Source of the DNA: an uncultured Ruminococcus sp.
GTDB taxonomy: Bacteria > Bacillota > Clostridia > Oscillospirales > Ruminococcaceae
NCBI GenBank assembly: GCA_910579835.1
Contig: CAJTWQ010000025.1
Location: 1-25,673, forward strand
DNA: 25,673 nucleotides
Direction of reading: 5' to 3'
The notes under the pieces are model-generated. The model was not told the DNA's origin and did no database searches. It worked only from the letters and a program-made list of their open reading frames with translations. The translations under genes were made by a program, and so were the position numbers. Positions 1 through 8,016 of this stretch are shown in pieces. Position 1 is the stretch's first letter; every line of letters starts with the position of its first letter.

Positions 1-70
1 CCTGTTCAGTAGTCAATTCGATGTATTATCATAATATATGCAATAAACATTGAATTGACTACTGAACAGG
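1..70. repeat. Long imperfect inverted repeat (hairpin) at window edge
   Basis: Bases 1-23 pair with 48-70 around a 24-base AT-rich loop. The arms match at 22 of 23 positions, and the exception (position 20) is a G-T type pair. No T-run follows the right arm, so it does not look like an ordinary terminator for + strand transcription, although it could end a gene lying left of the window. It could also be a palindromic intergenic element. The left arm begins at the first base shown, so the repeat may extend further. Confidence 0.7.
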
Positions 71-73
71 CTC

Positions 74-127
74 TTAACAAAATCTTAACCATTTTCTTTA
101 CCGCCATCTTAATATTTTTATTATAAA
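74..127 (+). promoter_or_regulatory. Candidate promoter with four TTAAC-type direct repeats
   Basis: Hexamers TTAACA (74-79), TTAACC (85-90), TTTACC (97-102) and TTAATA (109-114) recur every 11-12 bases, one helical turn. They are followed by a possible -10, TATAAA (122-127). Direct repeats with an 11-base period are typical binding sites for OmpR/PhoB-class response regulators, and the hexamers resemble the Firmicutes PhoP box (TT(A/T/C)ACA). No good -35 is seen, which fits an activator-dependent promoter. A start site near 133 would leave a leader of about 150 bases. The rest of 128-280 is AT-rich with nothing else recognised except a TATAAT at 277-282 without a convincing -35. Confidence 0.4.
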
Positions 128-280
128 ATCAATTCATACTTTGCAAGAATTAATTAAAATAAAAAAATATATTTTTGTTTCGTCTTTTTTGCCCTAAAAA
201 AACACTTAATATATAGAGAACAAAAAATTACTGAAAATTTAAACTGATTTCCTGCGGAAATTTTTACTAAAACTATTATA

Positions 281-1189
281 ATGAAAAAGAGTGATATGAT
301 GAAAAAAAGAAAACTAATAAATCAATGCGGCAGACGGCGTGAAAGAACATTCAGCTATGCCTGCCTTGTGCCAAGCGTGGTGGGTGTGCTCATATTTTTT
401 TTGATACCTTTTGGTATTGTGGTCTATTACTCCATGATAAACAATCCTGTCAGACAGGAATATGTCGGACTTGAAAATTATCGGAATCTAATGGATAATC
501 TGGCGTTCAAAAAGGCAGCTAAAAACACTGCTATGTTTTCTCTTGCTGCCGTGCCCCTTTCACTGTTGCTTTCATTGGGACTGGCAATTCTGTTGGAACG
601 GAACATTCCCGGAAAGAGCATCTTTCGGACGTTTTTTCTCAGTCCTCTTATGGTTCCGACGGCTTCCGTAGTTCTTGTATGGCAGGTACTCTTTCATAAT
701 CACGGAACTATAAATCAGATTATTGAATCGTTCGGCGGCGAGACTGTGGACTGGCTGAAATCATCAAAAGGGCAGATTGTTATTATTATGATGTTTTTAT
801 GGAAGAATATCGGCTATAATATGATACTTTTTATGTCGGCGTTGTGTAGCATACCAAAAGATATAATTGAAGTCGCTGATCTTGAAGGGGCAGGCTCCAT
901 ATACAAATTTATACATATAAAACTCCGCTACTTATCACCGACCATTCTTTTTGTACTTATACTTTCCCTTATAAATTCATTTAAGATATTCCGTGAGGTC
1001 TATCTTTTGACCGGCAATTACCCATTTGACAAACTTTACATGCTTCAGCATTTTATGAATAATACTTTTGAAAATCTGAATTATCAGAAACTTTCAGCAG
1101 CGGCTGTTCTCTTTGCGCTGGTTATGATAGTCGTTATTGCCGTGCTCCTTATTGCCGAGAACATTTTCGGAAAGGATGTGGAAAACTGA
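281..1189 (+). CDS. Sugar-type ABC transporter permease (MalF/UgpA class)
   Basis: An inner-membrane subunit of a binding-protein-dependent importer, 302 residues, the usual length. A positively charged N-terminus precedes TM1 (about 27-50), five further hydrophobic segments follow, and the cytoplasmic EAA loop lies around 195-216 (EVADLEGAGSIYKF). The conserved end of that loop is modified (LRYLSP instead of I-LP). This loop normally docks the ATPase, but no ATPase is encoded nearby, so a shared one such as MsmX/MsmK is presumed. The start is uncertain: ATG 281 has no Shine-Dalgarno, and the in-frame ATGs at 296 and 299 have only a weak GAG. The stop overlaps the start of the next permease by one base (TGATG), implying coupled translation. 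Substrate cannot be read from sequence. Confidence 0.88.
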   Translation: MKKSDMMKKRKLINQCGRRRERTFSYACLVPSVVGVLIFFLIPFGIVVYYSMINNPVRQEYVGLENYRNLMDNLAFKKAAKNTAMFSLAAVPLSLLLSLGLAILLERNIPGKSIFRTFFLSPLMVPTASVVLVWQVLFHNHGTINQIIESFGGETVDWLKSSKGQIVIIMMFLWKNIGYNMILFMSALCSIPKDIIEVADLEGAGSIYKFIHIKLRYLSPTILFVLILSLINSFKIFREVYLLTGNYPFDKLYMLQHFMNNTFENLNYQKLSAAAVLFALVMIVVIAVLLIAENIFGKDVEN

Positions 1190-2154
1190 TGGCCGTAAAA
1201 AAGCGCAATCGGTTCCTTGACATTTCAGTAGCTGTATTTATAGCGGCGGCAGCAGTGCTTTTTCTTATGCCGACCGTTCTGACAATTGCTAATTCCTTTA
1301 TGACCTCAAACGAGGTTCAGGCAAACTACGGCGCAATGTTCAGCAATATGTCAGGGAATGAAAAGAAATTTATTTCTGAGGACGTCAACCTGAAATTTAT
1401 ACCTGATAAGGTGACTATAGATCAGTATAAATCAGTTTTGATTAAAAATTCCGATTATCTTATGAAGTTTTGGAATTCGGTTATTCTAACCGTACCTATA
1501 ACATTTTTTCAGCTGGCTCTGGCTGTAATTACATCCTATGGCTTTTCACGGTATCCGGGGAAAATAAAAGGTCTGATATTTTTTGTGTATATCATACTTA
1601 TGATAATGCCGGCGCAGGTGACACTTGTGCCGAACTATTTGGTTCTTGATAAGCTTGGCATGATAGATGAGGCGGATCCTGAAAAATCGTGGGCAATAGC
1701 TCTTAAACTACAGGAAATGTTCAGTCCCGGAACTCTGTCGCGTCTTGCGATAATTCTGCCGGCAGTGTTCTCACCTTTCAGCATTTTCTTGCTGACTAAG
1801 GTCATGAAGCGCATACCGAAATCTTATGTTGAGGCGGCAAAGCTTGACGGAGCCGGGGAAATACAGATCATGACGAAAATTTATCTTCCTATGTGCAAGA
1901 GCGCTCTTGTTTCAATAGGAATGCTGGTGTTCATCGATTACTGGAATATGGTGGAACAGCCTCTTGTACTGATGAAAGGGGACAATACTTCTCTTCATCC
2001 TCTGTCGGTATTTCTGTCACAGATAAGCGGAGCCGAGGTGGGGCTGGCCTTTGCAGTAGGAGCCGTATATATGATACCGACCATACTTATGTTCCTGTAC
2101 GGAGAGGATTACCTTGTGGAGGGAATAACATATTCCGGCGGAATTAAAGGATAA
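1189..2154 (+). CDS. Sugar-type ABC transporter permease (MalG/UgpE class)
   Basis: Partner permease of the preceding gene, 321 residues. TM1 lies at about 10-32. A long outward loop follows (about 33-90), then five membrane segments. The EAA loop at about 213-235 is canonical: EAAKLDGAGEIQIMTKIYLP. Compared with the usual MalG length of about 280, it carries extra residues between TM1 and TM2 and a second insertion around 155-175 (the region with KSWAIALKLQEMF). Such extensions are plausible contacts for an unusual binding protein. Translation is coupled to the upstream permease by the one-base overlap. Together the two would form the heterodimeric channel. The family assignment is firm, the substrate unknown. 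Confidence 0.9.
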   Translation: MAVKKRNRFLDISVAVFIAAAAVLFLMPTVLTIANSFMTSNEVQANYGAMFSNMSGNEKKFISEDVNLKFIPDKVTIDQYKSVLIKNSDYLMKFWNSVILTVPITFFQLALAVITSYGFSRYPGKIKGLIFFVYIILMIMPAQVTLVPNYLVLDKLGMIDEADPEKSWAIALKLQEMFSPGTLSRLAIILPAVFSPFSIFLLTKVMKRIPKSYVEAAKLDGAGEIQIMTKIYLPMCKSALVSIGMLVFIDYWNMVEQPLVLMKGDNTSLHPLSVFLSQISGAEVGLAFAVGAVYMIPTILMFLYGEDYLVEGITYSGGIKG

Positions 2155-2167
2155 AGGAGACGATACT

Positions 2168-3907
2168 ATGAGTGAAAATATAAAAACAAACGAAGAAAAG
2201 GCAGTTGATTTAAAGGAAAAGAAAGAGAGAAATCCGGTAAAAAGGCGTGAGTTGATCAAGACGCTGCTTATTATCTTTCTGGCGTTAATGCTGATACTGA
2301 CTTTCTTTTCAAATACTATTATGAACCGTTCGCTTTCGGAGATAACTACGGAAACGGCATCTTCCGGAAAGCTTACCGAGCGCGTGAGAGGAAGCGGTAT
2401 GGTGGTATCGAATCAGACCTATGAGGTTACGATAGATACTGTAAAAGTTGTCGAGAAGATTAATATCAAGTCGGGACAGAAGGTTAAGAAGGATGATGTG
2501 CTTTTTACTGTTACCGCTGAAAGCAGCACAGAGCTTACCGATGCCGAAGTGGCTCTCGATACTCTGGAGCTGGAATACCGAAAGGCTCTTCTCACAGATC
2601 CGGTGGATTATTCCACTGAGAACCAGGCGATAAAGAACGCCCGCGATGATCTTAATCAGGCTATTGCCAAAAGGGATCAGGTTTACTATAATCAGACAAG
2701 TGTAGAACAGGCCAAGGCTCAGTATCTTGCCGACAAACGTGAAATGACCGCACTTACAGCACGTCAAAGTAAGCTTTCAGCAACAATTTCCGCTATTGAC
2801 AGTGATGAATATTCTGCCGCCGCTCCTGAGTATACTGGAAATCTGACCGTTCTTTATGGCTCTTTCTCCGACGCAGACGCGGCATACACCGCAGCATATT
2901 CTGTCTATACACAGGCCGTTGAAGACGGTGCGGATGAAAGCGTGGTAAATACTGCAAAGGCCGATGCCGATGCAAAGCAGTTGGTAAGAGATAATGCCAA
3001 AGCCGCTTATGACAATCAAAAAATCGCTGTCCGCAGCGATCTTGCCGGTCAGCTTGCCGATACGGAAAGCGAGCTGTCCGTGGTTTCGGACAGAGTTACC
3101 GAATATGAAAGCGGCAGCAGCGGCGAGGGCATGACGTATGAGGACTGCGTTGCCGACGTTCAGGCAAAGGAAAGGGCTTTGGCTGATTTGATGATCGCTT
3201 TGCAGAAAGCTCAGAAAGAAAACAGCGTCACCGATAAGAAATCTGCTCTTGATCTGGACGCTCAGAAAAAGGCCATAGAAAAGCAGAAAGAAAAGGTTGC
3301 AAAGCTGAAAGAAAAAACAACAGCTACAGAGATAAAGTCAAAATATGACGGCGTTGTAAGCGCAGTGAACGTTCAGCCCGATGATACTACAGCGCCGGGT
3401 AATCCCTTGGCGATAATAGATATTGCCGAGGAGGGCTATACGGTAGAAGTCAGCGTTGAGGCCGACAAGGTGAAGAAAGTTAAAACAGGAGTCAAGGCTG
3501 AGCTGATAAATAACTGGAACGGTCAGGCAGAGGCGGTTCTACAGAAAATCAAAAATGATACGACTGCCGGATCACGGAACAAGATTCTTGTGTTCTCCAT
3601 TACAGGCGATGTGGAATCAGGCTCTTTTATAGAACTTTCTATCCCCTGCGGAAGCGCTTCCTATGACGCTATTGTTCCGAAGAGCGCAGTGTATCAGGAT
3701 AAAGACGGTTATTTTGTACTAAAGGTAAGTTCTAAAAGTTCGCCTTTCGGCAACCGTTACTATGCAGAGAGGGTCAAGGTAGAGGTGCTTGCCTCTGATG
3801 AGACTTCTCATGCGGTGCAGGGAGGAATATCAAGAGGAGACAGCATTATCACAGCGGCAAGCAAGCCGGTATCGGCCGGGGATCAGGTTCGCATGAAAGA
3901 CAAGTAA
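2168..3907 (+). CDS. HlyD-type membrane fusion / periplasmic adaptor protein
   Basis: A 579-residue single-pass membrane protein. A charged 30-residue cytoplasmic tail is followed by one TM helix (about 31-48). Then comes the first half of a lipoyl-like barrel-sandwich domain (about 83-115, containing INIKSGQKVKKDDVLFTV) and a very long helical, coiled-coil-like region (about 118-390, rich in Ala, Lys, Asp and Gln). The second lipoyl half (about 391-420, YDGVVSAVNV) and beta-barrel/membrane-proximal domains complete it. In exporters such as MacAB or YknWXYZ these adaptors sit outside the membrane against an FtsX-like permease. Here the neighbours are importer permeases and a stand-alone MacB core domain, so the partner is unclear. 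AAAGGAG starts right after the upstream stop and sets the ATG. Confidence 0.85.
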   Translation: MSENIKTNEEKAVDLKEKKERNPVKRRELIKTLLIIFLALMLILTFFSNTIMNRSLSEITTETASSGKLTERVRGSGMVVSNQTYEVTIDTVKVVEKINIKSGQKVKKDDVLFTVTAESSTELTDAEVALDTLELEYRKALLTDPVDYSTENQAIKNARDDLNQAIAKRDQVYYNQTSVEQAKAQYLADKREMTALTARQSKLSATISAIDSDEYSAAAPEYTGNLTVLYGSFSDADAAYTAAYSVYTQAVEDGADESVVNTAKADADAKQLVRDNAKAAYDNQKIAVRSDLAGQLADTESELSVVSDRVTEYESGSSGEGMTYEDCVADVQAKERALADLMIALQKAQKENSVTDKKSALDLDAQKKAIEKQKEKVAKLKEKTTATEIKSKYDGVVSAVNVQPDDTTAPGNPLAIIDIAEEGYTVEVSVEADKVKKVKTGVKAELINNWNGQAEAVLQKIKNDTTAGSRNKILVFSITGDVESGSFIELSIPCGSASYDAIVPKSAVYQDKDGYFVLKVSSKSSPFGNRYYAERVKVEVLASDETSHAVQGGISRGDSIITAASKPVSAGDQVRMKDK

Positions 3908-3922
3908 GGCGGTGTTCCCCTT

Positions 3923-5095
3923 ATGAAATTTAAAATAAGACATATTATTCTTGCTGCCGCCAACAGCGCCGCTCTCATAACAGCAGCGGTTATGACGGCA
4001 GTGGGAGGATCAATGGCGAAGTCTCAGAAATATAATTATGCCGCCGGTCAGTGGGGCGGAGAAAATGGGAATTATACTCAGATGAGCTGCTTTTTTTCCG
4101 GCGATTCCGGTTTTTCCACTGATTCTGTCAATAGCGTCCGCAGTAATATACTTAGCGAGCTTCAGACTGTTTCAGTATCCGCTGAAGCTGGAAAGACCCT
4201 TGTTCCGGATGCCTACAGCGCATCGTTGGGCAGCTGTCAGGTGACATCTGATACAAAGAGCCGGACGGAAGCGGATATAACGGCAGTCGGCGGAGATTTT
4301 TTTCTGTTCCGCGACTTTGAACTGTTGGACGGAGTGTATTTCACTAAGGACGACACTATGCAGGACGGAGCTGTTATTGACAGAAATCTTGCATGGGCGC
4401 TTTACGGTTCGGATAAAATTTCCGGAATGGATATGTATATCAACGGCGTGAAATTCTATATTGCCGGCGTTATAGATCTTCCTGATACAAAACCTGAGAA
4501 GCAGTGTGCTGGAAAGGTTTCGAGAGCGTATATTTCCTATGATATGGCGGACGAGATTTCAAGAGGTTCATCCGGTGTCGGAAAGGCGACCGGTTACAGC
4601 GGAGGTACGGGAGCAGACGGCGGCGGAATGCCCGATACGGCGCCGGGAGCGGCAGTTGAAAAAGTAACCTGCTATGAGTGCATAATCCCTAATCCTGTAG
4701 AAGGATTTGCTAAAAATACCGTAAAGAAAATATTTGACGAGCAGTATAAGGGCAAGGTAAATATCGTAAGCAATACAGAGCGTTTTGATCCCAAGAAGCG
4801 TGCCAAAGCGCACAAGAAGCTCAGCAGCTCTGTGGTGAGAGATAATGGCGTAATATATCCGTACTGGGAAAATGCTTCCAGAATTGTTGAATATAAGCTT
4901 ACGCGTCTTTATCATATCAGAAAGCTGATTCTTCTGATTCCGATTTTTACCCTGCTGTGGATTGCTTTCCGGCTTATTTGTCTTTGGAGACGAAAAAAGT
5001 ACGGAATAAAAAAGTTTTTGAGCTTTAAGCTGTCGAGGTTGAGCTATAATATACGCAGGCTGTTCAGACGTAGGAAAAAAACAGATTCAGAGTAA
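3923..5095 (+). CDS. Stand-alone MacB-type periplasmic core domain protein
   Basis: 390 residues. An N-terminal TM helix (about 8-28) is followed by a roughly 300-residue extracytoplasmic domain, a second TM (about 335-355) and a very basic cytoplasmic tail. The extracytoplasmic part has MacB core-domain hallmarks: GGDFFLFRDFELLDGVYF, GAVIDRNLAWALYGS and INGVKFYIAGVI resemble the blocks that precede the FtsX transmembrane domain in MacB-type permeases. The three C-terminal FtsX helices are absent, so this is not a complete permease. There is no sign of a frameshift: the next gene starts 16 bases later with its own ribosome site. It lies directly after the HlyD-type gene, suggesting the two proteins interact. 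A Gly-rich stretch at about 220-240 looks like a flexible loop. Assignment is by pattern, with no search. Confidence 0.65.
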   Translation: MKFKIRHIILAAANSAALITAAVMTAVGGSMAKSQKYNYAAGQWGGENGNYTQMSCFFSGDSGFSTDSVNSVRSNILSELQTVSVSAEAGKTLVPDAYSASLGSCQVTSDTKSRTEADITAVGGDFFLFRDFELLDGVYFTKDDTMQDGAVIDRNLAWALYGSDKISGMDMYINGVKFYIAGVIDLPDTKPEKQCAGKVSRAYISYDMADEISRGSSGVGKATGYSGGTGADGGGMPDTAPGAAVEKVTCYECIIPNPVEGFAKNTVKKIFDEQYKGKVNIVSNTERFDPKKRAKAHKKLSSSVVRDNGVIYPYWENASRIVEYKLTRLYHIRKLILLIPIFTLLWIAFRLICLWRRKKYGIKKFLSFKLSRLSYNIRRLFRRRKKTDSE

Positions 5096-5111
5096 AGAAA
5101 GGATAATTAAT

Positions 5112-7517
5112 ATGAAAAGAAGGTTTATTACACGTGCGGTAGCAATGCTGTCGGTATCTGCAATTGCTGTAAGCGCCGTATCATGCGGTAAAGGAAAAGG
5201 AGATAAAAAGGATGCGCAGACAGCCGATCAAGTTATTGCTAATTCTTATTCCTCTGAAAAAATGGGTGAGGAAATTAAGAATGAGATAGGCGACATAAGT
5301 GGACTTACATATATTCCGGATACTGGAAAAATACTTATAACAAGTTACAGTTATAGCGAAGCAGGTGAAAGCAAAATAGTGCTGTTCAGTGCGTCCCACG
5401 ATCTTACCGATTTTGATAAATTTGAGATTCCACAAGAAAATCCGAAGAACGGCAGCAGCAATATGATCACGGCTCCTTCGTCGGACGGAAATATTTGGGC
5501 ACTGTACTGCATTACCGATTATGGTGACTATCAGCTCCCCGATTTTGACGATCCGGATTTTGATTGGGAGCATTATGACTATGAGGAGCAGATGAAGCAT
5601 GCGAAATTTAGCTATAAATTGAAGAAATTTTCATTTGAGGGCGAGGAACTTTCCTCCTGTGAAATAAATGGATTTGATGAATATATTGACGGCGCTGAGA
5701 ACGGGGTATATATTGATAGTATAAACGAGACTGGCAGCGGCGATATTCTGCTCAAAGTTAACAGTATGATGGAAACAAATCTTATTATTACGCCAGAAGG
5801 CGAATGCCGTGGAAAGATTGAGCTGGATGAAATGAGCGTATACTATACCACTGCGGCTGACGACGGACGTATAGCTGTTTCTGGATATGAGGATGGAAAG
5901 ACCGTACTGAGATATATCGACCCTGAGACATTGCAGCCCGATGGAGACGCTGTTGCTGCCGAGGAATTTAATTCAGGCTTTTATTCACTTATGAAGGGCA
6001 GCGGTGAATATAATCTGTTATTTGTCACTTCCAGGGGACTTTGCGGCGTTACTAAGGACGGAAAGGTAAAGGAGATCATAAACTGGGTTGATTCAGATCT
6101 TGCCGGCGATAATGTGAGATATGTTACCGGTATGGACGATGGCAGATATCTGATTTATTATAATACATACGGAGGCTCTGACAGTGAGACCGGCTTTTAT
6201 ATGCTTTCTCCAAGAGATAAGGATGAGTTTAAAGACACTAAGATCATCAAGGTGGCTTTAATGTATTCGGGCTCGGATGTTACATCGGTCATATCAGAGT
6301 TTAACAGACAGAATAACGGATACCGTATTACGGTTGATGATTACAGCAAATACAATGAGTATGACGAAAAAACCGAAACTATGGTTAATTCCGCTGACAA
6401 GCAGCTGAAGCTTGATATTGTTTCCGGAAAATCTCCCGATATGATCGTTACTTATAATCATTCCACGATCTCCGAGTTGTCGTCAAAGGGAGTTTTCACC
6501 GATCTGTATCCAATTCTCGAAAATAGTGACAAGCTTTCAAAGGAAGATATATTGCCAAATGTACTTAAGGCTAACGAAATTAACGGAAAGCTTTATTCGC
6601 TTGCACCGTCGTTCAATATCAGAACCTTTGCCGCAAAGTCGGAATTTATAGATCGTCAGGGCTGGACTCTGGATGATCTGATAGAAACGTATGAGAAATA
6701 CAAGGGAAAGATGAATCTTACGCAAACCGACTCAAAGGAATCCATTATGTCAATGCTGCTGTATCAGTGTTCTGATTTTGTTGATTACGAAAAGGCGGAA
6801 TGTCATTTTGATTCTCCCGATTTCATTAAGCTTATAGAATTCTGCAATCAGTTCCCGAATATGGATGACGTTGTTGACTATGACAATATGAGTGATGATG
6901 AGTGGCAGAAATATTATGAGGAAATAGAAGCTTCATACCGCAATAATAAGACGCTTCTCTGCGAAATGTATATGAGCAGCCCCGGAGATTACATACGTGA
7001 GTCTAAAGGAAGATTCGGAGCTGATATAACTTTGGTCGGCTACCCTAACGCCGGCGGTACCGGTGCAGCCGTTTCCTTTGATAATTATTTTGCAATTCTT
7101 GACAGCTCGCCTAGCAAGGATCAGTGTTGGGAATTTATAAGCTCGTTCTTTGATAAAGAATTTAATCGAGACAAAATGTATAACTTCCCGTCAACAATAT
7201 CGGCGTTTGAACAGTGTATGGCGGCGTCAATGGAGAAGCCTTATTATATGGACGAAAATAATGAAAAGGTTTATTATGATGATACTTATTATATAGGCGG
7301 AAATGAAATAAAGCTTGATCCGCTTACCCAGAAGGAAGTGGATTTCATATCCGATTTTATCAAAAATACCGACGCAATATACGGAGAATATTCCGAAGAG
7401 GTTACAAGTATCATACAGGAAGAAGTCAAGGCTTATTTTGCCGGCGAAAAGTCATCTAATGAAGCCGCCGGCATGATTCAGAACAGAGTAAGTCTGCTTA
7501 TCAGCGAACAGAGCTGA
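5112..7517 (+). CDS. Large solute-binding lipoprotein with N-terminal propeller-like region
   Basis: 801 residues, nearly twice the usual length of a sugar-binding protein. A signal peptide ends in a lipobox (SAVSC, Cys25), so the protein should be lipid-anchored outside the cell. Residues about 45-370 form repeated short beta-strand blocks (for example ISGLTYIPDTGKILITS, DGRIAVSGYEDGKTVLRYI) that read like a beta-propeller, with a strongly acidic aromatic loop near 142-158. Residues about 376-801 read as an SBP family 1 domain: VALMYSGSDVTSVISEFNRQ, SGKSPDMIVTY, then EINGKLYSLAPSFNIRTF and a C-terminal helical part. As last gene of the unit, it most likely feeds the two permeases. The propeller could sense or bind a polymer or a cell-wall component. 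That role is inference. Confidence 0.8.
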   Translation: MKRRFITRAVAMLSVSAIAVSAVSCGKGKGDKKDAQTADQVIANSYSSEKMGEEIKNEIGDISGLTYIPDTGKILITSYSYSEAGESKIVLFSASHDLTDFDKFEIPQENPKNGSSNMITAPSSDGNIWALYCITDYGDYQLPDFDDPDFDWEHYDYEEQMKHAKFSYKLKKFSFEGEELSSCEINGFDEYIDGAENGVYIDSINETGSGDILLKVNSMMETNLIITPEGECRGKIELDEMSVYYTTAADDGRIAVSGYEDGKTVLRYIDPETLQPDGDAVAAEEFNSGFYSLMKGSGEYNLLFVTSRGLCGVTKDGKVKEIINWVDSDLAGDNVRYVTGMDDGRYLIYYNTYGGSDSETGFYMLSPRDKDEFKDTKIIKVALMYSGSDVTSVISEFNRQNNGYRITVDDYSKYNEYDEKTETMVNSADKQLKLDIVSGKSPDMIVTYNHSTISELSSKGVFTDLYPILENSDKLSKEDILPNVLKANEINGKLYSLAPSFNIRTFAAKSEFIDRQGWTLDDLIETYEKYKGKMNLTQTDSKESIMSMLLYQCSDFVDYEKAECHFDSPDFIKLIEFCNQFPNMDDVVDYDNMSDDEWQKYYEEIEASYRNNKTLLCEMYMSSPGDYIRESKGRFGADITLVGYPNAGGTGAAVSFDNYFAILDSSPSKDQCWEFISSFFDKEFNRDKMYNFPSTISAFEQCMAASMEKPYYMDENNEKVYYDDTYYIGGNEIKLDPLTQKEVDFISDFIKNTDAIYGEYSEEVTSIIQEEVKAYFAGEKSSNEAAGMIQNRVSLLISEQS

Positions 7518-7561
7518 CGCCCTTTATTTAACGACATCCACTACATAAATACAACCTCCTT

Positions 7562-7595
7562 AAAAAAGCCGTCCCGATTATCGGGGCGGCTTTTA
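7562..7595. terminator. Bidirectional rho-independent terminator
   Basis: A ten-pair GC-rich stem (7568-7577 with 7581-7590, one G-U type pair) encloses a TTA loop. It is preceded by AAAAAA and followed by TTTT, so it can stop both the + strand transport unit and the - strand cluster that ends at 7598. Confidence 0.9.
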
Positions 7596-7597
7596 CG

Positions 7598-7978
7598 TTA
7601 TTTTTTCTTAATGGTATTGCGGACGATTTTTTTAAGCCGTTCGCAGGTATCCTTGGGAAATTCGCAGATAAATAGCAGAGCTTGATCGTGTGCCTCCTCG
7701 TGGGGGAGCTTTAAAAAGCTGTGGAAAAAGGTGTATATTTCGCTGAAAGATGAAAATATTTCATCGGCTGCCGCTCTGCCTTCCGGAGTGAGCACTACAC
7801 TGTTGCAGTAATCCTCATAGACCAATCCGGAGCCTGCAAGACAGCGCAGCATTTTGCTTACGCTCGGCCGTGATACACCCAGATGACGGGCAATGTGGAC
7901 GCAGCGAAGATTGTCGTTTGTCTGGGAAAGCTCTTTTATGGCGGCAAGATATTTTATCTGTCCGGCACAGTGCTTCAT
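7598..7978 (-). CDS. DtxR-fold transcriptional regulator lacking most metal ligands
   Basis: 126 residues. An N-terminal winged helix-turn-helix (IARHLGVSRPSVSKMLRCLA, about 29-48, then LTPEGR) and a short dimerisation domain match the DtxR/IdeR/MntR layout. Compared from memory with IdeR, the region LTPEGR to CERL aligns without gaps. The IdeR ligands His79, Glu83, Cys102, Glu105 and His106 become Phe78, Tyr82, Leu101, Ile104 and Cys105, and only His97 matches His98. Met10 becomes Lys9. Normal iron or manganese control is therefore doubtful. A GTG at 8020 overlapping the pgsA stop is possible, but ATG 7978 has a good site (AAAGGCGGA, 7985-7993) and gives the family N-terminus. It is the last gene of the cluster. 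The target is unknown. Confidence 0.78.
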   Translation of the reverse strand: MKHCAGQIKYLAAIKELSQTNDNLRCVHIARHLGVSRPSVSKMLRCLAGSGLVYEDYCNSVVLTPEGRAAADEIFSSFSEIYTFFHSFLKLPHEEAHDQALLFICEFPKDTCERLKKIVRNTIKKK

Positions 7979-8016
7979 ACATATTCCGCCTTTCATATTT
8001 ATTTCGTTGCAGGAGA

